From CALBPI01 sp039027435 (GTDB taxonomy: Bacteria > Pseudomonadota > Gammaproteobacteria > Steroidobacterales > Woeseiaceae), in contig JBCCKF010000004.1 of NCBI GenBank assembly GCA_039027435.1, positions 1-64,000 on the forward strand: 64,000 nt of DNA, written 5' to 3'. Shown one piece after another: positions 16,050 through 25,539 of this stretch. The translations under genes and the position numbers were made by a program. The notes beneath the pieces are model-generated. The model saw nothing but the letters and a program-made list of their open reading frames with translations. It had not been told where the DNA came from and did no database searches. Each line of letters opens with the position of its first letter. Positions within the stretch are counted from its first letter, which is position 1.

Positions 16050-18875
16050 GTGTTAGACATGAAATCAGTCTTGCGACAGGTCTGGGCGCGCGCCCTGATG
16101 GTGACGATCGTCGGTATGCTGGCGGCCTGTTCGCCGTCGGGCGACGGCGAGGTACAACTGCTGCCGATTGCGACGCCGGATACCGTCGGCCTTTCGCAGT
16201 CGGGTGCCGAATCGGCGATCCGCGGCGCAGGGCTCGAAGTCGGGACCGTCACTGTCGAGAGCAGCAATACCGTCGCTGCGGGCAGTGTGATTTCGCAGGA
16301 CCCACCGGCCGGCACGGATTTGCCGCAGGGCTCAACCGTCGATCTCGTCGTATCGGGCGGCCCTGCCGACGTCCCGGTGCCAAGTACTGCGGGCCTGAGT
16401 CAGGCCGAGGCCGAAGCCGCAATCGTGGCCGCTGGGTTCGTGGTGGGCACTGTGCTTACCGAAGCGAGCGATACGGTCGCGCTGGGTAGCGTGATCCGCA
16501 CAAGCCCACCTGCGTCTGACCTTCTCGCGCCTGGCAGCACCATCAATCTGGTGGTGTCGGCCGGACCGAACAACACACCGGTACCCAACGTCGCAGGGCT
16601 GAGCGAAGCCGATGCACGTGACGCCATCCTGATGGCTGGGTTAACAATCGGCAACGTGACTGGCGAGGCGAGCGACGTCGTGCCTGTCGGCAATGTGATT
16701 CGCACAGACCCGCTGGTCGGCACCGAAATCACGGCAGGTGCACCCGTCGACATTATTGTGTCGCTGGGACCTGCCAATGTCGCGGTCCCCGATGTCACCA
16801 ATCTGACGAGCGCAGCCGCTGGGCAGGCACTGATCGATGCCGGGCTGATTGTCGGAGATGTGACGTTTGAAGTCAGCGTCGATGTGCCCGCAGGCAGCAT
16901 CATCAGTCAGGACCCGGCGGCGGCCACGCTGGTACCGGCGGGTGCTGCAATCAATCTCGTCGAATCACTCGGGCCGGACGGGGTTCCGGTGCCGAGCGTC
17001 GTCGGCCTCCAGCTTACGGATGCTGAAACAGTTATAACCAACGCGGGTTTAACTCTCGGCAACGTCAGTTTTCAAGTTAGCACCGTAGTTCCCGAGGGCG
17101 AGGTCCTCGATCAATCTCGAATTGCAGGAACAATCGTGGCACTCGGAGCAACAATTGACCTAGTTGTCTCCGTCGGCGCGCCGATAACCGTACCGGATGT
17201 GACCGGGCTCAGCGAAGCCGATGCGGGCACCACATTGGTCGGCGCACGATTGGTGGTCGGTAATGTCACGACGCAAGAAGACGTGAACGTACCGGCAGGC
17301 GCTGTGATCTCTCAGAACCCTGCGGGCGGCACAGTCGTCAACCCAGGGACTGCTGTCGATCTGGTGGTCTCGCTCGGACCACCGACCACGGTCACACCGG
17401 GCGTCATCGGTCTCATGCAGGTGGCCGCAGAACAAGCGATTATCGACGCCGAGCTAATCGTTGGAACCGTGACGCAACAACCATCAAACACCATCGCTGC
17501 TGGCGTGGTGATCAGCCAGAGCCCAGCCGCAGGCGCCGTCTTGGTCGTCGGTAGCCCCGTTGATCTGGTGGTCTCGAGCGGTCCTCCGCAGGCGACTGTG
17601 CCGAACGTCATTGGATTGACCGAGGCAGCCGCCGGCACCGCGCTCAATAACGCGGGGTTGGTAACGGGTAACGTGACACAACAGTCCTCTGCCAGCGTGC
17701 CGGCCGGACAAGTGATCAGCCAGAACCCAGCCGCCGGATTGCAGGTGAATGCGGGCTCCGCGGTGGATCTTGTTGTCTCTTCAGGACCAGCGAGCGTGTC
17801 GGTACCGAACGTGGTCGGTCTCACGCAGGCAGCCGCGTCGAGCGCGATCACTGGTGCCAATCTGGTGGTCGGCAACGTAACCACGCAAACCTCGAACACC
17901 GTGGCGAACGGAAGCGTGATCAGTCAGTCTCCGACAGGCGGTACCACCGTTTCTGAAGGCAGCGCTGTTGATCTTGTGGTCTCCAGTGGCCCGGCGACCG
18001 TGTCCGTGCCGAATGTCGTTGGTCAATCGCAAGCCGCAGCAGAAGCCGCCATCACTGGCGCGAGCCTCGTGGTCGGCGTGGTCTCTAACGCGTCATCGAA
18101 CACCGTGGCGAGCGGCGATGTCATCAGCCAGGATCCGGCAGCCGGCACGAACGTCGCCGAGAACTCAGCGGTAAATATCGTGGTATCGACCGGACCGGCG
18201 ACGTCGAGTTTCACCGACGAGTTCAACGATGCACCCTCACTGTCCGACTGGTCGCTGCGCCACCAGGTTGAAGGCACCAACCAGCAATACAGCACGCTCG
18301 ACATCAATACCTCACGCGCGGGCTATCTCGTTCTGATTCCGTCTGTACGATCAGGCTGGTTTGCAGCCGGCAGAGCGCCGCTCGTATTCAAAGAAATCAC
18401 CGGCAACTTCGCCGTGCAGACCTATGTGGTGGCGCGCAGCCTCGGCTCCGCGAGCGTCGCACCCGCGAGCGAGTTCAACTCAGCCGGTCTACTCGCGCGT
18501 AATCCGGCCGGCGCAACCGGACCTGAGAACTACATCATGGTGAATCTTGGCCGGCAGGATACCCGTATCCCGGGCAGTGTCGGCAGCGAGGCTAAAACTA
18601 CGGTGAATTCAAACTCTACCCTGACACTCGACGCTGCCGGGTTTGAGGGCGACATCCTGCTCTGCCGAGTTGGCAACGAGATGATCGCATATCGCAGGCT
18701 GGCGGCCGACCCGGATTGGGTGGAACTCGATCGCTATACCCGCGCGGACTTACCCGCAACCTTGCAGGTCGGCCTCGTGGTGAACGCGTTCCAAACGCCA
18801 ATCGATATTCGCGCCGAGTTCGACTACATCCGTGAGTTGCCGACACCGAGCAACGACACGCAGTGCACGCCTTGA
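16050..18875 (+). CDS. Lipoprotein with ten PASTA repeats and a C-terminal LamG/DUF1349-like domain
   Basis: The 941-residue protein starts at GTG 16050, seven bases after AGAAGGGAG; ATG 16059 is the alternative. A lipoprotein signal ends at LAAC (Cys27). Residues about 38-705 hold ten consecutive PASTA-type repeats of roughly 66 residues, each beginning near VPxVxGLxxxxAxxAI and ending SAVDLVVSxGP. Residues about 706-941 look like a jelly-roll lectin-type domain (FTDEFND, then LDAAGFEGDILLCRVG). PASTA domains in penicillin-binding proteins and Ser/Thr kinases bind cell-wall fragments; here no kinase or transpeptidase domain is attached. It is probably an envelope-anchored binding or spacer protein. 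Confidence 0.8.
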   Translation: MLDMKSVLRQVWARALMVTIVGMLAACSPSGDGEVQLLPIATPDTVGLSQSGAESAIRGAGLEVGTVTVESSNTVAAGSVISQDPPAGTDLPQGSTVDLVVSGGPADVPVPSTAGLSQAEAEAAIVAAGFVVGTVLTEASDTVALGSVIRTSPPASDLLAPGSTINLVVSAGPNNTPVPNVAGLSEADARDAILMAGLTIGNVTGEASDVVPVGNVIRTDPLVGTEITAGAPVDIIVSLGPANVAVPDVTNLTSAAAGQALIDAGLIVGDVTFEVSVDVPAGSIISQDPAAATLVPAGAAINLVESLGPDGVPVPSVVGLQLTDAETVITNAGLTLGNVSFQVSTVVPEGEVLDQSRIAGTIVALGATIDLVVSVGAPITVPDVTGLSEADAGTTLVGARLVVGNVTTQEDVNVPAGAVISQNPAGGTVVNPGTAVDLVVSLGPPTTVTPGVIGLMQVAAEQAIIDAELIVGTVTQQPSNTIAAGVVISQSPAAGAVLVVGSPVDLVVSSGPPQATVPNVIGLTEAAAGTALNNAGLVTGNVTQQSSASVPAGQVISQNPAAGLQVNAGSAVDLVVSSGPASVSVPNVVGLTQAAASSAITGANLVVGNVTTQTSNTVANGSVISQSPTGGTTVSEGSAVDLVVSSGPATVSVPNVVGQSQAAAEAAITGASLVVGVVSNASSNTVASGDVISQDPAAGTNVAENSAVNIVVSTGPATSSFTDEFNDAPSLSDWSLRHQVEGTNQQYSTLDINTSRAGYLVLIPSVRSGWFAAGRAPLVFKEITGNFAVQTYVVARSLGSASVAPASEFNSAGLLARNPAGATGPENYIMVNLGRQDTRIPGSVGSEAKTTVNSNSTLTLDAAGFEGDILLCRVGNEMIAYRRLAADPDWVELDRYTRADLPATLQVGLVVNAFQTPIDIRAEFDYIRELPTPSNDTQCTP

Positions 18876-18884
18876 TCAGCGAAT

Positions 18885-18915
18885 GAGTCAGGCGGGTTAA
18901 TCGCCCGCCTGACTC
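18885..18915. repeat. 12-bp perfect hairpin between convergent genes
   Basis: GAGTCAGGCGGG (18885-18896) and CCCGCCTGACTC (18904-18915) form a perfect 12-bp stem with a 7-base loop. The loop contains the stop codon of the minus-strand gene at 18897-18899. The hairpin lies between two convergent genes, so it could act in both directions. There is no T-run on either side, so a classical intrinsic terminator is not certain; it could stabilise 3' ends instead. Confidence 0.7.
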
Positions 18916-20903
18916 TGTGCCTGTTTCGCTGCCTGTTCGCGGCGATAGTCGATGAATGCCCGATACTCTGCGGCGCTCAGCTCACCATCCTTGTTCTGAT
19001 CGAAATTGCTGAGGCCACCTTCGGTAAACGCCTGGCGCATATCATTCGGCATCTCTGCCGGATCAAGACTGCCGTTGAGATCATCGTCCATCGCGCCATA
19101 GAACTGGTTGATGTTGAACTGCAACGGATCGTGCACCGGCGCTTCGACCGTGCCGTCTTTCCAGCGGAAGAAGAAACCACCGTAGAGCATTTCCTCGAAT
19201 GACTGCAGCCCCCAATAGACGGGCTTCGTCGCATCCGGGTTCGACGGATTACGTTCGCTATTGTCATACACCGTGCGGTGCACGAGGCGCGTGCCTGCTG
19301 GCACCTCCACCGGCTGCTCAAGTGTGTAGGTGTGCTGCCAGTTGAAGTCGTAACGGGGCACGTGCAACAGCGGCGCTACCTTGCCGTCCGGGTAGTGCAG
19401 ATCGAAGCTTGTACTCTTGCCGCGGTAGTGCGCGTGCGGAAACAGACTGTAGATCACCGCGTCCTTATCGAACTCGAAGTAACCGTGCTCCTGATGATCG
19501 CCCTCGCCCGGCGGGATCTGGATGTCCCATCCCATGACAACCTGCTGGCGAAGATGGAACTCGGGTGGCGTCTCGTGGAAGTACAGCGCCACCTCGGACA
19601 CATCGGTCACCTCACGTCCGTAAGTCGTGTAGTGCATCTGCAGGTTGATCATGCCGCCGGCTTTCACGAACACACCCGTGCCTTCGGGATAGATGTAGGA
19701 CTCCTGGCCGGGCGCATAGCCCATCAGGTAGTTCTCGAACACGGCCTCCAGCTCCCGCTCTTCCGGTACTGGTTGTTCCGAGGTGCCGATCAACACGTGG
19801 TGTACGACCTTGCCTTCGCCCGGCTTGATCGTCACCGCACGTACCCACACGTCTTTGTCGAGCGGACTCTCAATCGCGGGGAACTGATAGTCGACCACGC
19901 CGGTTGCAGGTACCGTGAACGCCGGCGACTTCACGACGAGATCCGGCGCACCGAGCGGCCACTCCTCCGGCAGAGGCGTCACGGACTTCAGCGGGTCAGG
20001 GCCATCACCACGAGGTGCGCCCGCTTCGATCCAGTGTACGAGTGTTTGCTTCTCTGCAACCGTCAGTGCACGCGACGCACCGATCGGTGGATGATCATCC
20101 TCGACCGACACCTCCCACGGCGGCATACGGCGTGTGCGCACAACTTCGCGGATCATCGGCGCAAACCCTCGCACCATCTCGTAGCTCGTCATCTCCCACG
20201 AACCGATGCCGCCCGGTCGATGGCATGTCGTGCAGCGATCTTTAAGCATCGGAGCAATCGTTTCGCTGTAGCTAATCTCTGCATGCTGAGCGGTTAATTC
20301 CCGCTCCGGGAAATTCACGATACATCCGACTGCAGGGCGACTTGGGTTCGCAACCTCACGGCCTGCCACCACATCGGCAAGCGCATCTTTCAGGTAGTGT
20401 TCCGTCGCCTCCTGCTTCTGCGTCTCGTAACCCACGCGATCACTCAGCGCGCCTCGGTAGGCAATCTTCCAGTCATCGGTGGTGATCACGAGCACCTCAC
20501 CGGTACGGTCAAGGTCCAGCGCCTCGCCGATCAGCTGTGTCTCATCTTTGAGGATCGGCATGTCGATCCCGAATGCTTCGGCCTCTTCTCGGATCGCAGC
20601 GCGCGAGTCCTGAATGCTCGCGTTGATCATCGCGAACACCACACCCTGTGCGGCGTACTCGTCTCGAATCGCCTTGTAGTCGGAAATCAGGTTGCGACCG
20701 ATTGGGCATGCGTTGCCCTGAACCATCAGAACGATGGCTTTCTGGTCTTTGTAGTAGTAGAGCTCGTGTGACTTCCGGTCCTGATCCACCAGGCGGAAAT
20801 TCTCAACTCGGTCCACTTTGGCATGCGCTGTCGACGCAAGGCCGATTAACGCGAGAACAAACAGTCCCATTCGCATTTGCGTAGTCCCCATGAACGCAAT
20901 CAA
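18897..20903 (-). CDS. Exported redoxin / c-type heme / copper-monooxygenase-like / EF-hand fusion
   Basis: The 668-residue protein has a signal peptide (the start is probably Met at residue 10 or 12). Residues about 32-185 are a thioredoxin-fold redoxin domain with a lone Cys at 66 (GNACPIGRN). C224-H228 (CTTCH) is a c-type heme site in a short cytochrome-like segment. Residues about 310-600 resemble ascorbate-dependent copper monooxygenases, with candidate copper ligands H368/H369, H424, H490 and H492 (FPHAHYRG). Two EF-hand loops start at D606 and D635. It is probably a periplasmic redox or hydroxylating enzyme of unknown substrate. It is the first gene upstream of the convergent hairpin. 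Confidence 0.8.
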   Translation of the reverse strand: MIAFMGTTQMRMGLFVLALIGLASTAHAKVDRVENFRLVDQDRKSHELYYYKDQKAIVLMVQGNACPIGRNLISDYKAIRDEYAAQGVVFAMINASIQDSRAAIREEAEAFGIDMPILKDETQLIGEALDLDRTGEVLVITTDDWKIAYRGALSDRVGYETQKQEATEHYLKDALADVVAGREVANPSRPAVGCIVNFPERELTAQHAEISYSETIAPMLKDRCTTCHRPGGIGSWEMTSYEMVRGFAPMIREVVRTRRMPPWEVSVEDDHPPIGASRALTVAEKQTLVHWIEAGAPRGDGPDPLKSVTPLPEEWPLGAPDLVVKSPAFTVPATGVVDYQFPAIESPLDKDVWVRAVTIKPGEGKVVHHVLIGTSEQPVPEERELEAVFENYLMGYAPGQESYIYPEGTGVFVKAGGMINLQMHYTTYGREVTDVSEVALYFHETPPEFHLRQQVVMGWDIQIPPGEGDHQEHGYFEFDKDAVIYSLFPHAHYRGKSTSFDLHYPDGKVAPLLHVPRYDFNWQHTYTLEQPVEVPAGTRLVHRTVYDNSERNPSNPDATKPVYWGLQSFEEMLYGGFFFRWKDGTVEAPVHDPLQFNINQFYGAMDDDLNGSLDPAEMPNDMRQAFTEGGLSNFDQNKDGELSAAEYRAFIDYRREQAAKQAQSQAGD

Positions 20904-20959
20904 TGGGCAAATGATGCGCGCTCACCCGACCACCTGCAACCAACCTGGTGCACACGGCC

Positions 20960-20993
20960 AAAAAAAACGGCCAGACCCCTAAGGATCTGGCCG
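20960..20993 (-). terminator. Rho-independent terminator of the TonB-dependent receptor gene
   Basis: On the minus strand CGGCCAGA and TCTGGCCG form an 8-bp stem (20968-20975 with 20986-20993) followed by seven to eight T residues (A-run 20960-20967 on the plus strand). It lies 26 bases past the receptor stop codon, in the right orientation. Confidence 0.92.
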
Positions 20994-21018
20994 CCTTTAT
21001 CAGGCTTTTAACCTGCGA

Positions 21019-23481
21019 TTACTGACCAAACGTCTTGCGAATGGACAGACCGTAGGTACGCGGTGCGTTCGGGTAGCCGTTGAAGCTGCCTTCCTGTGCC
21101 ACGGTCGGGAACGCACTCTGCAGGAACTCGTCTTCCGTCAGGTTGCGGCCCCACAAACCGAATTCCCAGCCGCCCGGCGTCGCGATACCGAAGCTTGCGT
21201 TAAGCAGGCCGACTTCGCGCGAAGCGAATTGTTCCGGCACGTTCTCGATGACGCGAACGTCGCTTTCATACTGGTAGTCACCACGTGCAAAGGCGCTCCA
21301 GCCATTGCTCAGCTCCCAGGAATAGGTCGCTGCGAGGCTGGCTGAGGTTTCACTGACGCCCGGAGGTGCGGTGCCGGTCAGATCGCCGACTGAGCTGTTC
21401 GGGAACTCGTCGAAGACCGGATCAAGCAGCATCAAAGCGAAGTTGATTTGCAGCTGGTCGGTCGCGTACCACAGCGACTCGAACTCGAGCCCTTCGGTAG
21501 ACTGCTCACCCGCGTTGATCAGGTTGAAGCCCGTACCCGTGAATACGTTCGACTGGAAACCCTCGATCGACTGATCGAACAAGGTCAGTGCAAAGTTGCC
21601 GCGATCGAAAGAGCCTTTCAGACCGATCTCGTAGACCGTCGTTTCTTCCGGTGCCGCGAAGCGCGTGCCGGGCAGGCTTGTAGCTGACGCCAGTGAAGCG
21701 GCCTGCAGTGCAGCCAGGTCGGCCGGAATCGGACGCGAATCACGCGACAGGTTCCAGGACGTCGCCTTGAAGCCCGTACCGTAGCTCACATAAGCGTTCA
21801 GGCTGTCGGTGAGGTCGTAAGCGAAACGCAGCGTGTAGGTAACGTCCGAATCATCCGACGTACCGCTTTCCACGCTGTTCGGGATCGGCAATGCCTGCGG
21901 CAGGAACTGGAACGGACGCAACGCCAGCAACGCGTTACACGCCGGCGGCGGGTTGGTTGCTGAGCAAGGTACGTTTGCCAGTGCTGGCGGCAGGCCAAGA
22001 CCAACGCCAATCGCTGCAAAGTCCAGCTGAGAGAACACGTCGGTGTTGTTCTGCGTCAGCATGATGTCTTTCTCTACCGTGGTGTAGTTCGCACCGACGG
22101 TCAACGTCGCACGATCGGTCAGGTAGAAGTCGAAATTCGCGAAAATCGACAGCGACTCATCGTCCTGCTCGGCCATGTCGCGCGCGCCCGCACCCGGTGC
22201 GAAGAACGTGCCTGCTGGCAGGCCAAGACCGGCTTCAAGGTCAGAGAACGTGTTGGGATCAGCACCACCTGCTGCGGCCAGAAGCTCGCCGTAGGCACGG
22301 AAGTCAGCACCGTAGAGCAGTGCTGTGTTGTACTGCACGTCTTCCTGAGCGTAGAAAATGCCGAACAGGAAGTCGGTCTTCTCACCGAAGCTCGTCGTCA
22401 GACGCAGCTCCTGCGTGAAGGTATCGATGTCACGATCTTCGAAGTTACGACCGATCAGATCCGCGCTCGTGAAGTCCGAGTCAGCATTCGATACCGCGCT
22501 CTGGTTGCGGAACGCGGTGATCGAGGTGATCGAGAAGTTGTCGTAATCGAAGTCCATCTGTGCCGACAGGCCGCTGTTTTCGATCTCGTTGTCGGAATCG
22601 AAGTTAATGAACGTGCCGTAAGAGAACGGATCGTTCGGCACAAGGTTGCCGCCGATCAACTGCACCGCACCGCCGGTCGGACCATTGAACAGGTTGGTCG
22701 TACCGCAGCAGTTTTCGTCGATTTCGTCGAAGTCGGCGATAACGCGCAACGAGAACGTCTCGTTGGGTTCGAACAGCAGGTCGCCACGAACGCCGTAGCG
22801 GTTACGTTCGTTGATCTCGGAGCCGTCTGCAAAGTTGTCGAAGTAGCCGTCACGCTGGTTGTAGTTGCCCGACAGGCTGAACGCAACGGTCTCGGACAGT
22901 GGGCCCGTGACGTTGCCGCGGAACACTGTGGAGCCGAAGTTACCTGCCAGCACTTCAACAGAACCGCCCGCTTCAAACTGTGGCGCCTGTGTGACGACAC
23001 TGATGACGCCCGCGGACGCGTTCTTACCGAACAACGTGCTCTGCGGACCGCGCAGTACTTCGATACGCTCGAGGTTCGGCAGGTCAGACAAAGCCGACGC
23101 CGAACGAGAGCGGTAAACGCCGTCGATGAAGACACCGACCGAAGGCTCGATACCCGGGTTGTTAGCACCGTTACCGAAGCCGCGAATCAGGAAGTTGGTG
23201 TTGCCGGTTGACTGTAACTGGCTCACGCGAAGTGAAGGAACGACCGTCTGCAGATCGATCACGTCGAGGATGACCGCTTTTTCAACGGTGTCCGCGTCGG
23301 TAACCGAAACCGAAATGGGTACTTCCTGCAACGTTTGTTCGCGTTTTGCAGCGGTGACTACGATCTCTTCGAGAAACGCATCTTCCTGCGCGAAAAGTGG
23401 ATTGGTTGCGACGCTCATCAGCGCGCCAAATGTCAGCGCTGAGCTTATCGCACTACGTCGTAACCCTTTGAAATTACGCAT
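21019..23481 (-). CDS. TonB-dependent outer-membrane receptor
   Basis: The 820-residue protein has a signal peptide followed by the TonB box EEIVVTA at about residues 37-43. The plug domain contains FLIRGFGN, VGVFIDGVYRSRS and IEVLRGPQSTLFGKNASAG, and a long C-terminal beta-barrel ends with an aromatic residue-rich strand close to the C-terminus. It takes up an unknown ligand (siderophore, vitamin, glycan or steroid-like molecule) across the outer membrane using TonB energy. The overall look is that of the iron-complex/CirA-like receptors abundant in marine bacteria. No transport partners or regulator sit next to it, and a strong terminator follows, so it is probably monocistronic. Confidence 0.95.
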   Translation of the reverse strand: MRNFKGLRRSAISSALTFGALMSVATNPLFAQEDAFLEEIVVTAAKREQTLQEVPISVSVTDADTVEKAVILDVIDLQTVVPSLRVSQLQSTGNTNFLIRGFGNGANNPGIEPSVGVFIDGVYRSRSASALSDLPNLERIEVLRGPQSTLFGKNASAGVISVVTQAPQFEAGGSVEVLAGNFGSTVFRGNVTGPLSETVAFSLSGNYNQRDGYFDNFADGSEINERNRYGVRGDLLFEPNETFSLRVIADFDEIDENCCGTTNLFNGPTGGAVQLIGGNLVPNDPFSYGTFINFDSDNEIENSGLSAQMDFDYDNFSITSITAFRNQSAVSNADSDFTSADLIGRNFEDRDIDTFTQELRLTTSFGEKTDFLFGIFYAQEDVQYNTALLYGADFRAYGELLAAAGGADPNTFSDLEAGLGLPAGTFFAPGAGARDMAEQDDESLSIFANFDFYLTDRATLTVGANYTTVEKDIMLTQNNTDVFSQLDFAAIGVGLGLPPALANVPCSATNPPPACNALLALRPFQFLPQALPIPNSVESGTSDDSDVTYTLRFAYDLTDSLNAYVSYGTGFKATSWNLSRDSRPIPADLAALQAASLASATSLPGTRFAAPEETTVYEIGLKGSFDRGNFALTLFDQSIEGFQSNVFTGTGFNLINAGEQSTEGLEFESLWYATDQLQINFALMLLDPVFDEFPNSSVGDLTGTAPPGVSETSASLAATYSWELSNGWSAFARGDYQYESDVRVIENVPEQFASREVGLLNASFGIATPGGWEFGLWGRNLTEDEFLQSAFPTVAQEGSFNGYPNAPRTYGLSIRKTFGQ

Positions 23482-23638
23482 CTAAACCCCCGTTTAACGT
23501 GCGTCATATAGGATGGAGCGTGCGCTCGTTGCGCACCTATGAACGCGCGGAGTATAGAGCACACCTCTCGGATTAGGAACAGGTTATGGCATAAACCCCT
23601 AATAATTCAGGAATAATGTTGTGTAAATGAGACACGCG

Positions 23639-25444
23639 TCACGCTCGGTCAGATATCGCTCGCAGCGCGTCGATCGAAACGCTGTGGCAGGTGTCGTCGA
23701 GTGTTGCGACCAACTGAATATCCAGCCGGGCCTTGGGCAACTCGTAGCGGAAGAAGTAGTCACACGCGGCGAGCTTGCCTTGATAGAACGCAGAATCGCC
23801 ATTCGACTCGATGCCACCAGCGGCAGCGAGTGCCTGCCGCAACCAGAGCCAGGCGACCACCACGTGCCCGAATCCATTCAGGAACACCGTAGCGTTTGCC
23901 AGCGCCAGCGTGCGGTCCGCACACTCACCAGTCACTTTGACCGCCTCCAGCACCTCTGCCCACGCACCATCGAGCTCCGCGGCATGCGCCGCAAAGCGCG
24001 CATCCGCTCTGGCCGCCTCAAGATCGTCTGCCATCTCCCCGGCAAACAGTTGCAAGGCCGCACCGTCTCCCAAACGCACCTTGCGCCCGAGAATGTCGAG
24101 ACCGTGAATCGCCCACGTGCCCTCATGAATATGATTCAACCGATTGTCGCGGTAGTAGCGCTCGACCGGATAATCACGCGTGTAGCCATAGCCACCCAGA
24201 ATCTGGATCGCGAGTTTGTTGGCCTCAAGACAGTATTCCGATGGCCAGCTCTTGGCGACGGGCGTCAGCAGCTCAAGCAAGAGCTCATACGCATCGACGG
24301 TGTTCTTGTCCTCACTGATCGACTGGCGATCCTGTAGCCAGCCGCAGTATTGGATCAGCGCAAGGCCACCCTCGACCCAGACTTTTTGCGCCATCAACAT
24401 TCGGCGCACATCCGCATGCTCGATGATCGGCACTTGCGGCTCTGCCGGATCTTTCGCACCGAGCGGTCGTCCTTGGCGGCGCTCCTGCGCGTAGTCGAGC
24501 GAATACAGATAGCCACCGAGTCCCGCCATCACCGCTGCAAGCCCCACGCCAATGCGCGCCTCATTCATCATGTGGAACATGTTGGCAAGACCCGCGCCTT
24601 CGGCACCGACAAGATAGCCTTCGCTCGCCCCACCCTCGCCGAAGTTCAGCAAACAGTTGGTGGTGCCGCGCTGCCCCATCTTGTGATTCAGACCCGCAAG
24701 CGCGATGTGGTTGTGCTCGCCGAGTGACCCGTCCTCGTTCACGCGAATCTTCGGCACGAGGAACAGCGAAATGCCTTTGACCCCGGGAGGTGCATCCGGT
24801 GTCTTCGCGAGCACCATATGAATGATGTTTTCACTCAGCGGCTGATCGCCGCCCGAGATCCACATCTTGGTGCCCTCAAGGTGGTAGGTCCCATCCGCCT
24901 GCTTCGTGGCGGTCGTGCGAATATCCGCCAGCGATGAACCCGCCTGCGTTTCGGACAGACACATCGTGCCAAACCAGCGGCCTTCCAGCATCGGTGGTAG
25001 GAAGCGCGCCTTGAGTTCCTCGCTACCGCACACGTTCAACATGTTCGCGTTCGCGCCGGTCAAAAACAGGTAGTTGCTCGCCGCCGTGTTGGCGCAAGAA
25101 AAAAGACCGCCGATTGCATGCGAGATCGCGTACGGCAATTGCATACCGCCGACATCCTGATCGAAGCCTGTGGTCAACATGCCCGCCTCGGAATAGGCTG
25201 CGAGCGCTTTCCCGACCTCCGGCATCATCTCGACCTTGCCGTCGACAAACTTTGGCTCGTTCGCATCCAGCTCGGCTGCGAGCGGCGCGAACTCCTCTTC
25301 GGCAATCGCTTGCGCCGTATCAAGAATCGCCCCCAAGGTCTCTCGATCATAGTCGGCGTAGCGCGGCGCCTTTAACACCTCTTCAAGTCCGAACACTTCG
25401 TAGAACAGGAAATCGAGATCGCGGCGACTCACGACTAGCGACAT
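23639..25444 (-). CDS. Acyl-CoA dehydrogenase, long form (DmdC-like)
   Basis: The 601-residue protein is an acyl-CoA dehydrogenase of the longer subgroup that includes 3-methylmercaptopropionyl-CoA dehydrogenases. Typical signatures are GTMCLSETQAGSSLADI, GTKMWISGGDQ and ILGGYGYTRDYPVERYYRD, with a C-terminal extension found in this subgroup. The HEGTWAIHGLDIL segment contains the residue expected to serve as base. AAAGGAG precedes ATG. It diverges from the liuR operon, and the palindromic operator between them could control both genes, which would place it in branched-chain or fatty acid catabolism. DMSP-linked activity is a possibility but nothing else in the window supports it. Confidence 0.9.
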   Translation of the reverse strand: MSLVVSRRDLDFLFYEVFGLEEVLKAPRYADYDRETLGAILDTAQAIAEEEFAPLAAELDANEPKFVDGKVEMMPEVGKALAAYSEAGMLTTGFDQDVGGMQLPYAISHAIGGLFSCANTAASNYLFLTGANANMLNVCGSEELKARFLPPMLEGRWFGTMCLSETQAGSSLADIRTTATKQADGTYHLEGTKMWISGGDQPLSENIIHMVLAKTPDAPPGVKGISLFLVPKIRVNEDGSLGEHNHIALAGLNHKMGQRGTTNCLLNFGEGGASEGYLVGAEGAGLANMFHMMNEARIGVGLAAVMAGLGGYLYSLDYAQERRQGRPLGAKDPAEPQVPIIEHADVRRMLMAQKVWVEGGLALIQYCGWLQDRQSISEDKNTVDAYELLLELLTPVAKSWPSEYCLEANKLAIQILGGYGYTRDYPVERYYRDNRLNHIHEGTWAIHGLDILGRKVRLGDGAALQLFAGEMADDLEAARADARFAAHAAELDGAWAEVLEAVKVTGECADRTLALANATVFLNGFGHVVVAWLWLRQALAAAGGIESNGDSAFYQGKLAACDYFFRYELPKARLDIQLVATLDDTCHSVSIDALRAISDRA

Positions 25445-25505
25445 GGGGTTCTCTCCTTTAAAGATCGACGCGGAGCATACCGCAGCAGGCTATCGGAATC
25501 TCTAT

Positions 25506-25525
25506 TTACGTTAACGTCAACGTAA
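25506..25525. promoter_or_regulatory. LiuR-type MerR operator
   Basis: A 20-bp near-perfect palindrome has half-sites TTACGTT and AACGTAA around a 6-base centre; 18 of 20 positions are symmetric. It matches the known style of LiuR sites (TTnACGTnAACGTnAA) in gammaproteobacteria. It lies 14 bases before the liuR start and 61 bases from the start of the divergent acyl-CoA dehydrogenase, so it may control both. Confidence 0.8.
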
Positions 25526-25539
25526 GTTAAAGTTCAGGC

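Noticed and set aside
16170..18200. Regular repeats of about 200 bases resembling a repeat array
   Set aside because: They are codon-level repeats of the PASTA domains with variable sequence, not a CRISPR or a satellite.
19278..20297. 339-codon plus-strand open frame opposite the redox fusion gene
   Set aside because: Antisense to a gene with several recognisable domains; repetitive His/Arg-rich composition typical of a shadow frame.
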